Part shown: piece after piece, positions 11,978-23,567 of the stretch
Position numbering within the stretch: the stretch's first letter is position 1
Layout: each line of letters starts with the position of its first letter
NCBI RefSeq assembly: GCF_030272615.1
Contig: NC_081415.1
Coordinates: 421,562,757 to 421,626,756 of the forward strand
Origin: Cryptomeria japonica
Lineage: Eukaryota > Streptophyta > Pinopsida > Cupressales > Cupressaceae
Direction of reading: 5' to 3'
Length of the DNA stretch: 64,000 bases
The notes under the pieces: model-generated
What the model saw: only the letters and a program-made list of their open reading frames with translations
The model's database searches: none
Told to the model about the DNA's origin: nothing
Made by a program: the position numbers and the translations under genes

Positions 11978-13828
11978 GTGGAGAGCGCAAATGTCAAAGT
12001 GGATGAGCAATATAGAAATCAATCTATATCATATGACAGGGAACCGATAGTAGAAATGATCATAACTGAACCAGCAATGCCTCAACCAATACAAGACACT
12101 GAGACAGTTAAACCCGTACAATCAGAAAATTCAACTGTGATTGGTGATCAGAATAATGAACCCGAAGTTCAGAAGACACCAAGGTATATAAGGTTAAATC
12201 ATTCTAAAGATCAAATCATTAGAGATAGGAACAAGGAGGTTATGACAAGAAGAAGACTAGCAAATGAAGAGGTATGTCTTATTTCTCAAACTGAATCGGC
12301 ATCTCTTATTGAAGCTTGTAAAGATAAACATTGGTTAAAGGCTATGGAAGATGAATTATATCAAATAGAGAAGAATAACACTTGGACTTTAGTTCCCCGA
12401 CCTAAAAATAAGAATGTTATTGGAACTAAATGGGTTTTTAGAAATAAACTAAATGAAAATGGTCAAGTTGTAAGAAACAAGGCTAGATTGGTTTGTAAAG
12501 GATATTCTCAAATAGAAGGAATTTATTATGGTAAGACATTTGTACCTATAGCTAGAATTGAAGTTGTTAGACTATTTCTTGCCTATGCAGCTTATAAGAA
12601 CTATAAGGTCTATCAAATGGATGTTAAATGTGCATTTTTGAATGGTGAACTTGAGGAAGAGGTATACATTAAGCAGATTGATGGATTTTCACTGACACAT
12701 GATAAAGATATGGTTTGCAGGTTAAGGAAAGCATTATATGGATTGAAACAAGCTCCTAGAGCTTGGTATGCAATGTTGGATAAATATATTTTGAAGCTTG
12801 GTTTTACTAAAGGTAGTGCTAATAGTAATTTATATTACAAGATCATTGTTGATGATATTCTGATTATTGAAGTATTTTTTGATGATATCATTTTTGGAGG
12901 TGAAGATAAACTGTGCATGGAATTCTCTAATAATATGAAGAATGAATTTGAAATGTTCATGATTGGTGAGATGAGATTTTTCTTAGGTTTGAAGATTACT
13001 CAAACTAACAAAGGCATCTTTATCTATCAAACTAAGTATCTAAGGGAATTGTTGAAGAAGTTTGATATGGATGATTCCAAACTAGTACGTACTCCTATGG
13101 TGACAAGTGAGAAATTATATATCAAAGACACATCTGCACCAGTAAATTCAACAAGGTATAAGTCTATGATTGGTGGCTTGTTGTATCTAACTCAGACTAG
13201 ACCAAATATTATGAATGAAGTAAGTATTGTTTCAAGGTATCAAAGTAATCCTAGAGAAAATCATGAATGTGCAGTAAAGAGGATATTCTGGTTTTTGCAA
13301 GGAACAACATAATATGGCTTATGGTATTCTAGAGATGATAACTTCACTTTATGTGCATATACAAATTCAGATTGGGCAGGAGATATTGATGACAGGAAGA
13401 GAACTTCTGGTGGAGCTTTCTTTCTTGGAAAGAAATGGGTTTCATGGATCAGCAAAAAACAGTCATGCATTTCTTTATCTACTATAGAACCCGAATATGT
13501 TGCAGCGGCAACTAATTGCACTTAAGTCTTTTGGATGAAGTAAATGTTGAAGGATATCAAGGTAAATTGTAGTGAACTGGTAGTTATCTATTGTGATAAC
13601 TCTGTAGCTATTGAAATGTCTAAGAATCTGGTATTTCACTCTAAGACTAAGCACATTTCAATAAAATATAACTTTCTGAAGGACAAGGTGGAAGAAAAGG
13701 AAGTCAAATTGGTTTATGTGAGCACTAAAGAACAGATTGCAGATATATCCACTAAACCATTGTCTAAGGAATCATTTGAGTATTTGAAAGACAAGTTAGG
13801 GGTATCTACCTCTCCGATAGAAACTTAA
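11978..13828 (+). pseudogene. Copia reverse transcriptase and RNase H
   Basis: The long frame 11978-13312 (444 codons) carries the copia RT core: WLKAMEDELYQIEKNNTW, GTKWVFRNKLNENG, YQMDVKCAFLNGELEEEVY, RLRKALYGLKQAPRAWY, and FFDDIIFGG at the catalytic Asp pair, where YVDD is usual. The TAA at 13310 is followed in frame by RNase H pieces (TNSDWAGD at about 13365-13388) and then 13544-13828 ending in KTKHISIKYNFLKDKV and ADISTKPL, the standard copia C-terminus. The RT stretch is the best preserved part of the element. Confidence 0.9.
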
Positions 13829-14167
13829 TTGATGGAGCCATGCATCAGTCCAGTATGTATCATCAGTTTTATCCTTTTCTCTGGGTTGATGTAGTGGTGC
13901 TACTACTCAGGGGGAGTAGTCAGCTTTGAGATTCACAAAATTTTGATATCTATGTCATATCTTTGGCATTGATGTCAAAGGGGGAGAGTTATATGTGAAA
14001 AATAATGTTTATAGGATTCGGATCAGTTTCAGATTGGACTGCACTCCTTAGGGTGAGTTGCTGGGATTTTTTCAGTTTTTCATTGTTATATCTTCTATGA
14101 GAAATGTTTGGCACTTCTTGGCACTTAGATGTTTTCTTTTTCACATCTAGTGTTGTCATCAATGCCA

Positions 14168-14178
14168 AAGGGGGAGAT
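14168..14178 (+). promoter_or_regulatory. Copia polypurine tract
   Basis: aaagggggaga(t) directly precedes the TG start of the 3' LTR, the expected plus-strand primer site. Confidence 0.8.
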
Positions 14179-14474
14179 TGTTGGCAATATGGAGGAATTG
14201 ATTATGTGTTGCATTGATGTTTTGTCATTGATGTCAACAGTAGTTGTTTTGGTTGGTTACCGGTAGACAGGTTTTGGTTACTGGTAGAAGAACTAGTGTT
14301 ACCAGTAAGGGTTTAAGGTTTTACCGGTAGAGCTTTTATTGAGAATCTTTGACAGAATGCACAAGTGGTATTGGTGCAGCTTCTAGATGGAATTCAGGAT
14401 GCAAAAGGTGATCCTTGATCATGGCTCGATTAATTGCATACATCACTTTGGCATGATGGACCCAAATTAGGTCC
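14179..14474 (+). repeat. Copia 3' LTR, first part
   Basis: Matches the first 300 bp of the 5' LTR with scattered substitutions, then similarity ends at about ttaggtcc. The rest of the LTR resumes at 44172, so a block of about 29.7 kb is inserted here. Confidence 0.9.
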
Positions 14475-17402
14475 GGAACTGTGAGGCCCTACCCCGACCC
14501 ATCCTAGCATTTTAGTGATTTTCATGTTGGAACTATTATGGATGCTTTATTTTTACGCATTATGGATATAGAACTTTATATGATCCCAGGAAAGGATAGC
14601 ATTGATATATTGATGCTCCATTTCTATGCATTGTGGATATAGAATTTTATATGATTCTAGAATAGGATAACATTGAGATGGTGTAGGTCATTATTTGATT
14701 TGCAGGACTTTATTATGATGCTAGAAATATGATGCATATCTTATGAATGGATTAAATTTATGAGGATTATGATAATTGCTTATGTGGATTTGCCTTGTTA
14801 TATGGTAAATTGATTTGTATGATGTCAATTGTATGCAGAGTGATTGATTTGTATTATTATTTATGTGTTTAATATTATATGAGGTTATTGGGAAGTACTA
14901 ATGTGTAATTGAGATGCGTAGGAAAATTATCCATGTGACCATGGAAACATTAAGGAGAATCAAACCTAGGCCTATGTACGTTTGTAAAACCAAGGGTTGT
15001 CTATTTGGAGAGACAACACCCCGTATGTATCATATTTTATTCGTAAATGTAAATGTTTGTATGTGTGTAAATTGTATTTATTAAATTGTTTAAATCATTC
15101 ACGAGACAATTGACATGTGTGTATTGGTGATGTGGAATTATTTTTGGAGTGTCACTTGACACATATGTTGTATGTTGTGTTGGCAATTGTCATGTCACCT
15201 TTTTGAGAGATTTATTTTTGTTTAATTGTTATGTTTTTCAAATTATCCTTGAAGGTTCCAAGAAATCTAGGATAGTGCACCATAAGGAGGGTCAACTCAG
15301 AGTTGACCCGTAGGTAAACTTTAGGTGGAATTTCTAAGGGTTAAACCAACTCCTAGAGTCAGTTTTGGAGCATTTTTATTGGGCCTCATGGGGTACCTAC
15401 GGGTGAAGGCCAAATTTGGCCATGTGTCTTTCCCCTAGGGCTTGTTTAACCACCCAAAAAAGTGGGTTTTCCTAGATGGCCGAATTTCATCTTTAGGAGT
15501 GCCATCCTTGGTTAGATAACCTTCTTGGTATGTGTCATTCCTCTTCCCCATTTCATTCCTCTTCTTGAGGTGCCTTGGTTAGGGAGTGTGTAAGACCTAG
15601 GGAAGACCAACCAATGAGAGCCTCTCACTCTATCTAAGAGGTTGGAAAGAGTGGGAGAAGCCTTCTTAGGCAAGAGATTGAGACTTAGTAAGTTAATCAC
15701 CCACTCTCCATCTTTGGAGATCTTGCAATTTGGAAAGAAAAACCAGTTTAAGAATAGAATTTTTGGCTAAGTGTTGCAGAAAAGATTTGTGGAATTGGGT
15801 TGCTCTTCTCCAAGCTATCCCTAGAAAACCCTTGGCAGATTCAAGGTTGGTGCATTTTCTTACTTGTATGTTGGAAATTGTTTGTAGGATTTCTTGAATG
15901 TAAATGTTGTTTTCCTTGCTTTTTCCTTTGTGAAAATATTATGTGATCTTCCTCTTATTTCTATTTATGCATTTTCTTGTGTTTTGGGAGTATCCAAGGC
16001 CTTCTTACCCTTGGGAGGGTAGAATGGTCTTGGGGGTGGAAGGAGTTTGATAGCCTTAGAGTGAGAGGCTCTCATTATGAGAGTGATCTCAAGGGTTTGT
16101 TTATGTGACCCTTCCTGCATAGTTTTGTTTATGCATTCGGGGGTCATAAGGGGAGAAAATATGGCATGTATGCCTTGGGGGTCATAAGAATGTTGGGTTA
16201 AGATGGATTTTTGTTGTGTTCTTGGTTGCCATGAGTTGGTTGTGATCTACTATCTTGTAGTTCTCCTCAAGGTACTTGGTTCACTTCCACCCATGTAAAT
16301 ATCACATTATGTGATGAAGTGTTAGCCTTGGGATGGGAATGTGTTTGCTTGAGTTTATCCCTTGCTTGTTTGTGTTTGCTTGAGTGTAACTCTTCTAGGA
16401 CTTGGTTCTCCAAGCTCGAGGGTGGCTTCTAGTAAGCCTAGGCTGGGAGGTGAGCACTCCATGGTCACAGCCTTAAAATTTTTATGCAGGTTGCTTGGAA
16501 AAGAAGGAAAAAAGAAAGCTAGGAGTTGTTGGATTTACTTTAGTTGCAGAAAGAAGAAAAAGAATAGAAAATGTAATATTATATTTTAGTTGCAGAAATG
16601 TGTTTATTTATTTAAGTCCTCATTTATTAGGAATGAGAGACTAGCTGGGTATTCACCCATTTGTAGAGGATGACAAATTGTATTCAAAATATATGGTTAA
16701 AGTTTTTTGAATGAAATTCTGTAATGTATTATGTTGATGTCTTTTAACTGAATTCTATCATTTATCTGAAATCTGTCTTTTATTTAAATTTGTCTTTTAA
16801 CTGAATTCTGCCATCTAATCTCTGTAATTATATAAAGAAAAAAAAAAAAATGCAAAAAGTGAAATGATAATGTTTTAAGTGTTTTTCTGTACTATTTAAA
16901 TGTTGTTGTTATTGTATTTATTACTGTAATTTTTCTACTTCAAAAAAATACAGAAAGCTAAAGTAGACAAATGTAAATTTACTTTTCCCTATAGTTAACT
17001 ATTAGAAGTTAAAAAGAAAAGAAATGTTGTAGATAAACCTGTTAGTTTAAAAAGTCTGTTGTCATGTGTTTTAAAAGAAAATTTATATATGCACAGATTT
17101 AGAAAACCAGAAATTACAAATAGTTTTATGTCTAATTTTAATGCAGAAATAAACTTTTGACATATTTAACAAGCTGCTAAATCTCACAGTCACAATACTG
17201 TCAATGCTGCATAATAAAAATCTATTTAATCCAACTAGATGAATATTTGTATATATGTATAACTAGATCACATTTTGTATAAAGAACAGAAAAGGAGAAA
17301 TGAATGTGTATCTATTTTATGTTGTCATTAATTTGCTATTACCTGCATGTTTCTTTTAAAAAAAAAAAAAAAGGAAGAGATTCTAACCCTAGAGAATGAA
17401 AG

Positions 17403-17410
<8 letters not shown>

Positions 17411-17453
<43 letters not shown>

Positions 17454-17510
17454 CATATATATATACATACATACATACATACATGCATATATATATATAT
17501 ATTAAAAATA
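17411..17510. repeat. (GT)n, (TACA)n and (AT)n microsatellites
   Basis: Twenty GT units at 17411-17450 are followed by short tataca and catatata runs. Open frames through it translate to alternating Cys-Val or Thr-His and are artefacts. Confidence 0.9.
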
Positions 17511-17590
17511 TATATATAAACAAAAAAAAATTGTTTTGGGAGGGCCGAAACCCTTACCCCTCCCCGGAAGGCACCGCAGGCTGCGTCCGC

Positions 17591-17684
17591 CACTGTGGGC
17601 ATCCGCAGTGGGCGGCGTCAGCGCCACCACTGTGGGTGACCACAGTGGGCGGGGTCGGGGCTGCCACTGTGGATAACCACAGTG
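17591..17684. repeat. Three 37-bp units each carrying a cactgtgg/ccacagtg hairpin
   Basis: Hairpins occupy 17591-17610, 17628-17647 and 17665-17684, exactly 37 bp apart, each with an 8-bp stem and a 4-nt loop (the first has one mismatch). They lie in a GC-rich island of about 220 bp (17540-17760) within AT-rich DNA. No coding function is assigned. Confidence 0.7.
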
Positions 17685-17849
17685 AGCGGCACGGGGCCGC
17701 CACAGTGGATCCCCGTGATCTCCTTCGCCCCCACGTAGACCCTAAAACCTTCGCCACCCTACCTCCATTCGGTCGCCACCTCATGGTCGTCGTACCCTGC
17801 AACATACACAAAACACACACACACAAAAAAAAATAATAATAATAATAAT

Positions 17850-18055
17850 AAACTCTAACCCAATTTTGGTTTAGGGTAAAAGCAATACAGAATAGAGAGA
17901 ATTGTTAGATAATAAAAAAAATATGCAACCCTAACCCAATTTCAGGTTAGGGTTAGCATTTAAATAATAAAAGAAAATTAGAAATGCAACCCTAGCCCAT
18001 ATTCGGGTTAGGGTTAGCATACAAAAATAAAAGAGAGAGATTTGAACTATAGTTT
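17850..18055. repeat. Three units of about 65 bp with aaccctaaccc / ggttaggg inverted motifs
   Basis: Each unit has CCCTAACCC or a variant, about 7 bp, then GGTTAGGG, then an A-rich tail with aataaaag. The motif resembles telomere repeats but occurs as isolated inverted pairs, not as a tandem telomere array. Confidence 0.55.
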
Positions 18056-18118
18056 TTATTATAACTTTTAAATTAGGGTTTTTGGTGTAAATTGTAGTAT
18101 TATAATTAGTTGGTATAG

Positions 18119-18122
18119 CTGG
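18119..18122. other. Target-site duplication CTGG of the 18.8-kb DNA transposon (left copy)
   Basis: ctgg at 18119-18122 is repeated exactly at 36962-36965, just outside the terminal inverted repeats. Confidence 0.8.
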
Positions 18123-18158
18123 GGGTGAACTCACAAAGTTGGTTCCCACTTTTGCAAA
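18123..18158 (+). repeat. Left terminal inverted repeat of the DNA transposon
   Basis: The first 14 bases are identical to the inverted right end. After 3-4 mismatched bases, TGGTTCCCACTTTT matches again. Confidence 0.85.
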
Positions 18159-18200
18159 CGAAGGAATTTGCCGAAAGTGGGAAGTTTTTTTTTTTAGGGG

Positions 18201-18452
18201 TTCGAGCGAAATAGGCCTGTTCGATCGAACTACCCCTTTGAGTTCGAGCAAACCGACTTGCGGTCATGGGTTCGCTCGAACCACGGGTGGTTTTTTGGTT
18301 TGAGCGAACCCACCATAATATTATTATTTTAAGGGGTTCGCTCGAACCCATTTTCGGTTAGGTTTTTTTCAAACTTTTATAAATAGCGAATGTGACAGTT
18401 AAAGAGTCATTGTCAAACTTGTCTTTTTCTATTCAGGGGGGGTTGGATCGAA
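18201..18452. promoter_or_regulatory. Left subterminal repeats, consensus TTCGAKCGAA
   Basis: Near-palindromic 10-mers at 18201, 18220, 18243, 18271, 18299, 18337 and 18443 in both orientations, often flanked as GGTTCG...CGAACC. Related copies lie near the right end (36043-36137). Clusters of short repeats just inside the termini are typical transposase-binding regions of DNA transposons. Binding here is inferred. Confidence 0.6.
18378..18385 (+). promoter_or_regulatory. Candidate TATA box for the + strand transposon gene
   Basis: tataaata, with tagcga following, lies about 250 bp inside the left end. A possible noncoding first exon would end at cag|gtacac near 18535. The ATG at 20290 sits directly after a ttgatag acceptor-like site, so a 5' UTR intron of about 1.75 kb containing the satellite is plausible but unproved. 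Confidence 0.4.
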
Positions 18453-18999
18453 CCAGTCGTCAGCATCACCTCACCGAGCTTTGTCTGCAACAACTAGCGT
18501 CTCTCATATTTCAGTTTTCGACCTTATTATATCAGGTACACAAAATAACCCTTTGTTTGGTTTAATAATGTCTTTTTTTATTAAATTAATAAATAATTTG
18601 TTTGTTAATTTATTTTTTTAATTAAATAATTGTATAGTTATTGTTTTTTAGCATTTTAGAAAAATGTTTGATAATTTATTGTTTTTCATTATTTTAGAAA
18701 AATGTTTGATAATTTAATGCTTTGACTGAAATGTGTCAATTTGTTTTTAAAATTACATAACTGTATATATGTATTTTTTTTTCAACATTTTAAAAAATTG
18801 TTATGAAAAACATAGAAAACTAAGGTAGTAAATTAGAACTTAGAAAAACATTAGCAAAAAAGGAAAATTAGAAAAATGTCACAAACCTAAATATAATAAA
18901 TTAAACGTTAGAAAAATTAATAAATTTTAATTTTAAAAAACATTAGAAAATTTAGATAACAAGTTTAAACAAATTAGACAAAATAAATCCTCTACAATG

Positions 19000-19895
19000 T
19001 GACCCATTTTCACATCCTATTACATGCACAACATGACCTCTTAAGACCACATATGCCCCTGATGACACTATATGTTCCCTTAGGACCATAGATGATCACA
19101 TATAACATACTAGTGTACATATGACATTCCCTTTAGGATCACATAGTGTCCTAAGGGGTCATATGTGGTCCTAAGGGGTCACGCATGTGTTATAACACAT
19201 GCGTGACCCCTTAGAACCACATATGGCCCCTTATAAAATCCTAGTGCGAACGACATACCCCTTAGTTCGTCACATAGTGTCTTAAGGGGTCATATGTGGT
19301 CCTAAGGGGTCACGCATGCATTAACACATGCGTGACCCCTCAGTAGGTCACATATGACCCCTTATAACATCCTAGTGTACATATGACATTCCCCTTACAA
19401 TCACATAGTGTCCTAAGGGGTCATATGTGGTCCTCAGGGGTCACACATGTGTTATACCACATGCGTGACCCCTTAGAACCACATATGACCCCTTATAAAA
19501 TCCTAGTGTGAACGATATACCCCTTAGTCCATCACATTGTGTCTTAAGGGGTCGTATGTGGTCCTAAGGGGTCACACATGCATTAACACATGCGTGACCC
19601 CTTAGTAGGTCACATATGACCCCTTATAACATACTAGTGTACATATGACATTCCCTTTAGGATCACATAGTGTCCTAAGGGGTCATATGTTGTCCTAAGG
19701 GGTCACGCATATGTTATAACACATGCGTGATCCCTTAGAACCACATAAGACCCCTTATAAAATCCTAGTGTGAACGACATACCCCTTAGTCCATCACATA
19801 GTGTCTTAAGGGGTCGTATGTGAACGAAATACCCCTTAGTCCATCACATAGTGTCTTAAGAGGTCATATGACATTCCCCTTAAGATCACATATTG
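19000..19895. repeat. 262-bp higher-order satellite with long palindromes
   Basis: The anchor tagtgtacat recurs at 19111, 19373 and 19635, exactly 262 bp apart. Each 262-bp unit is a dimer of about 131-bp halves rich in cctaaggggtca and its inverse. A palindrome centred at 19192/19193 is perfect over 44 bp (19171-19214) and extends over 19155-19230 with two mismatched pairs. Later copies are degenerate. No coding potential. Confidence 0.85.
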
Positions 19896-20205
19896 CAGAT
19901 TTAATAATTTTATAATCATATGGGCCCAAATTACAAAAATACAATGACCTCTATTTTTTTTAGATATGGAGTTCAATAACAAAAAAATTGTCAAAAAATT
20001 TAGAGACTTGTTGCATTCCATGTTATATATCATGTTCTTGAATTTTTTTATGTATTTCAAAGATTTAAATATACACATGGTTAGATCTATCTATCTCTCT
20101 GAAATATATGTTATCTCTAGATCTGAAATATATGTTATATCTCTCTCTCTGAAATATTTGAATTTTTTATGTATTCTTGAAGATTTAAATTTTTGAAAAT
20201 GAAAA

Positions 20206-20248
20206 TGATCTCTCTCTCTCTCTCATGAAAATGATCTCTCTCTCTCTG
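20206..20248. repeat. (TC)n microsatellites
   Basis: Two tctctctc runs separated by atgaaaatga, just upstream of the + strand transposon gene. Confidence 0.8.
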
Positions 20249-20289
20249 CTTACATATTTATTTTAAATTTATGACATGTACCTTGATAG

Positions 20290-22289
20290 ATGGCATCCCA
20301 AGATATACCTTCCCAGGCTCTTGATTAGGATCCACCTGCATAGGCTCCTAATCAGGAGCCACACATTGATGATGTTGATCCTCCACAGCAGGATCCCCCC
20401 TTACCTGACATTGCTACTATTTTCTAGTATAGTGATCGTGAGTTGCATAGGTTGAGGGCCATATTAGATGACCCCCGTACTGATGGCGTGTACAAGAGTA
20501 CATGCACATCCATTTTTGATAGTTTGCGGACATTGAGGGACCGCTTAGTTTCTCACACTTCATTCTCACCTAAGGTTATAGAGGATATATATAGACAGTT
20601 GAGGAGTGAGGTGAGGGGTCCTTATTCTTTTTTTGATGTGGTGGGGGTGGTCTCGAAGGAGACCATCAAGGAGAGATGCTTTCCACAATATCATGAGAAG
20701 AGTAAGGTGAGTGGATATCAGGTCACGAGATGTATCGACCCACAGGTTGCATCATTGATTTACCCACGCTTCTTAGTTGCCCATGGTCGTTATCCTAATA
20801 ACGACCAGATACCATTATACTTTGCACAGTAGGTATTTGTTGAGGTTCATTGTCAAATGAAACCAAACTACCTTGATATTCCAAGATATTATGGACAGGG
20901 GAGGGGCAGGATTGCTGATAGAGATGCATATCATAGGCGTGATAGAGCTCCGCCTAGACACAGGGACCTTGTTGGCAAGAGATTTCCTGTAGTAGTCCCA
21001 GCCATGGCCCCCATAGCGGATCAGATTGTGATTGCTTCTCAGAGAGAAGCAATTGATAGGATTGGACAGATTGCATCAGCAGTAGCCACCATATCTTCTA
21101 ACAGGCTGGGCAGATATATGATGAGTCGACCACGTTCGTGATCATCCACAGATCATGCATCTTCTAGTCACAGGGGGGCTTCAGATTTAGATGATCGATA
21201 TATTACTACTGGCATCCCCTCCCTAGATGAGGTAGTAGCTATAGTCGGAGGTAGTAGACATATATAGATGTCACAGTATTTAGTCGAGGACCTACTACAT
21301 GCTTACAGTTTTATTTCATCTCGACATGGGATACCATTGACGGATGTTAGAGAGAAGATTCTCAGAGATGGTCAGGCTACAACGGCATCGATGCATACCC
21401 CGAGGCAGTCACAACATTCTCATCACTCTACGCATGCTCCAGGCACTGACCCACCTACAGATCACTCTATTGCTACAGAGGAGGAGCTACCAGCTGATCA
21501 AGTTCATATCACAGATGAGGGTCGCCTAGATTCATTTGAGGAGGAGATATGAGCTGATCAGGTCCATATCATAGCTGAGGGTTTGGACTCAATTGAGGAG
21601 CAATTGAGAGATTTGAGCCATATTGGGTTTATGGACATGCTACTACAGTCAGACACTTCATCCATGATGATCACTCATCTAGTTATCCCCTTGCACTCCT
21701 TAGTGATACATACAACTAGAGAGAGATATGCAGGCATGAGTGATGTTGTTGATATGATCACAGGACAGGATGAGACTATACAGCCTACTCTAGGTGATAC
21801 ATAGGTATGTACATGTACATGTGCGTTTAAATTTTTAGAAGATATGTATACATGTTGTAAATTTGTAGGATAAATCTATATATATATAGATCATGTTTAA
21901 TAAATAATCTAGTTCTAAGTTTTAATTTGTAGATCATTTAAATTGATTGTGGACTAATCCTTATATTGATAGTTAGCTCATGTCACTCCTTCCTTGAGCT
22001 CTGAGCATGTGCGTAAGAGAGATTCTTCAGATGTTATTAGTGGACAGGTTAGTTATGGTTTTTGGTACATATATGTACATGTATGTATACATGCACGTTA
22101 CAATTTATATTTAAATTTTTTTTAAACTCTACTTGGATTTGATGTACATGCATGTCTAGAGAGATAGATATATTATATTTAATATTTAAATAAATTCTAC
22201 TTTTGCAGGGGTCTATTGGACATCTAGACTCTCACCAGGAGTCTCCCTTAGATGGTCGCTCAGTTCGTAGCCGACATGATCCTTGTTGA
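20290..22289 (+). pseudogene. Unrecognised three-exon gene of the DNA transposon
   Basis: I do not recognise the family. Exon 1 is 20290-21804 (505 codons), donor ag|gtatgt; exon 2 is 21973-22047 (25 codons), acceptor ttgatag, donor acag|gttagt; exon 3 is 22209-22289, acceptor ttttgcag, ending in TGA. All junctions are phase 0 and give one frame of about 556 residues. The N-terminus is Pro/Gln/Asp-rich. Residues about 50-180 look folded and contain LRTLRDRLVSH and CIDPQVASLIYPRFL. A basic RYYGQGRGR...RRDRAPPRHRD region and an acidic, His/Thr-rich C-terminal half follow. Exon 1 contains eight in-frame stops, six TAG and two TGA, and no TAA. It may encode an accessory protein of the transposon. 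Indels are absent, so the gene decayed by point changes only. Confidence 0.65.
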
Positions 22290-22364
22290 TTTGCTCCAGA
22301 CTTTATAGCTCATTTACATTTATCTTTTTATAGACTTTCATATTATATATATATATATATTCAT

Positions 22365-22369
22365 GCATG
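22365..22369. other. Target-site duplication GCATG of gag-protease retroelement 1 (left copy)
   Basis: gcatg at 22365-22369 is repeated exactly at 30145-30149 at the other end of the element. Confidence 0.9.
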
Positions 22370-23567
22370 TGTAAAGCAGAAAAATCGAACCCTAGTCATC
22401 CTCCCCTCCCCAACTCCGAGGAGAGAGAAGGGAGAGTCACTAGGGTTGATGGTTTTCACTTAGGAGAGACTTTACATTCAAAAGAGGGGTTGAAACCCAC
22501 AAGATCCAATCCCATGCAATGCAAGATTGGATTCTATATGAGTTTCAAGGGTTGTGATAGCAAGGATACCCTCTTCTGTAAAGAAATGTAGATAGAAAGA
22601 TTGAACTAGGAATGCATGTAAAGTGGGAAATATTCGCTTATAAACAGAGATAGGGATATGATATGAAGCTGCGGACCTGGAATTAGCAGTAAAATGTCGA
22701 GACGGCGCTGTCCTGCAAATTTGAGCAAAAGTTGACGGGACGATGGCGCCCGGCGTGCACACGGTCCTCCGAAAAATCCGCGAAACGAAGGGGGATCTGT
22801 TCGTCTCTGCACAAGGATTCCAGATCTTCAATTTCAGCCGCGTACCTGCAACCTACACACAGAAAAGTGAAGACGGTTGGGGGGTTAGGGATTAGGGGTT
22901 TGCCCTTAGGTCAAACCCCAGTTTTGGAATTAACCAAGAAATGAGAAATGCTGTAAATGTAAATGATTGTAATGTAAAACAAGTACTAGTACCTTGTTGT
23001 AAGGATGTTTGTATCCTTATATGCGAAGGTATAGATGTTGTTGTGTGTTGTATGTTGTATGTTGTAGCATGTGATCTCCTCTTCAATGGTTGAATCCTTG
23101 TCTTGAATGCAACACCTAGCCTTGAATGGAGACTTAGAATGATCAATTGCTTGAAGGAAATGCTTGAATGTTTGAATATCGTTTCCGTGTCTTGTACACA
23201 TCTGTCCTTCCTCCTCAAAATGGGAGAGGAAATGTAGTTTATATACTTGCCAATTAGGGTTGAAAGACTGATTTTCCCAACCTTAGGCCGACCAGGAAAT
23301 GTTATTTTCCAAATTGCAAACAAAAAGACCCGAAGTCCCATAGGAGACCGGGCCCAAAAATAGGGCCAGGGACCATGGCGCTGGGCGCCATGGTCCCACC
23401 TCCAGGGACAGTAGGATGCAAGGAGGATCAGGCCAGGGTGCTGAAAAATGCAGTTTTTGATGTCATGAACAAGTTTCGGGGTCTCCATTCAGGTTCAGTG
23501 TTGCGTCGCCATCGTGAAGACCCAAATGCGGTCGAAATTGCAAGTGTCACAATCTTAGGATGCTACA
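22370..23567 (-). repeat. LTR of retroelement 1 (3' LTR in element orientation, 1198 bp)
   Basis: tgtaaagc...tgctaca on the + strand. On the - strand a TATA box (tatataaa, + positions 23238-23245) would drive element transcription. A 13-bp-stem inverted repeat is at 23369-23397. Confidence 0.9.
23369..23397. repeat. Perfect hairpin, 13-bp stem and 3-nt loop, in the LTR
   Basis: gggaccatggcgc, tgg, then the exact complement. The right LTR has an altered, partly duplicated version (about 29918-29973). It could be a structured RNA element. Confidence 0.75.

Larger units (their letters stand above)
14480..18118. mobile_element. Unresolved LTR-like block inserted in the copia 3' LTR
   Basis: Starts tgtgaggccctaccccgaccc, which looks like the start of a plant LTR. 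No protein-coding domain is visible over 3.6 kb; the short frames show no family features. It contains microsatellites, a GC-rich hairpin island and CCCTAA-type repeats annotated separately. Its right part may continue at 36966-37078 after the DNA transposon. No matching second LTR or clear target duplication was found, so it could be a solo LTR or a truncated element. Confidence 0.4.

Noticed and set aside
17396-17836. Open frame through the (GT)n and GC-rich island
   Set aside because: Composition is microsatellite-driven (Cys-Val and Tyr-Ile runs), with no conserved domain.
17850-18055. Interstitial telomere array
   Set aside because: CCCTAA motifs occur as single inverted pairs in about 65-bp units, not as head-to-tail telomere repeats.
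20290-21804. Alternative genetic code with TAG read as glutamine
   Set aside because: Other frames in the window, including LINE and Tat genes, end normally at TAG and also contain TAA and TGA breaks. Methylation-driven CAG-to-TAG change explains the pattern in a plant genome.
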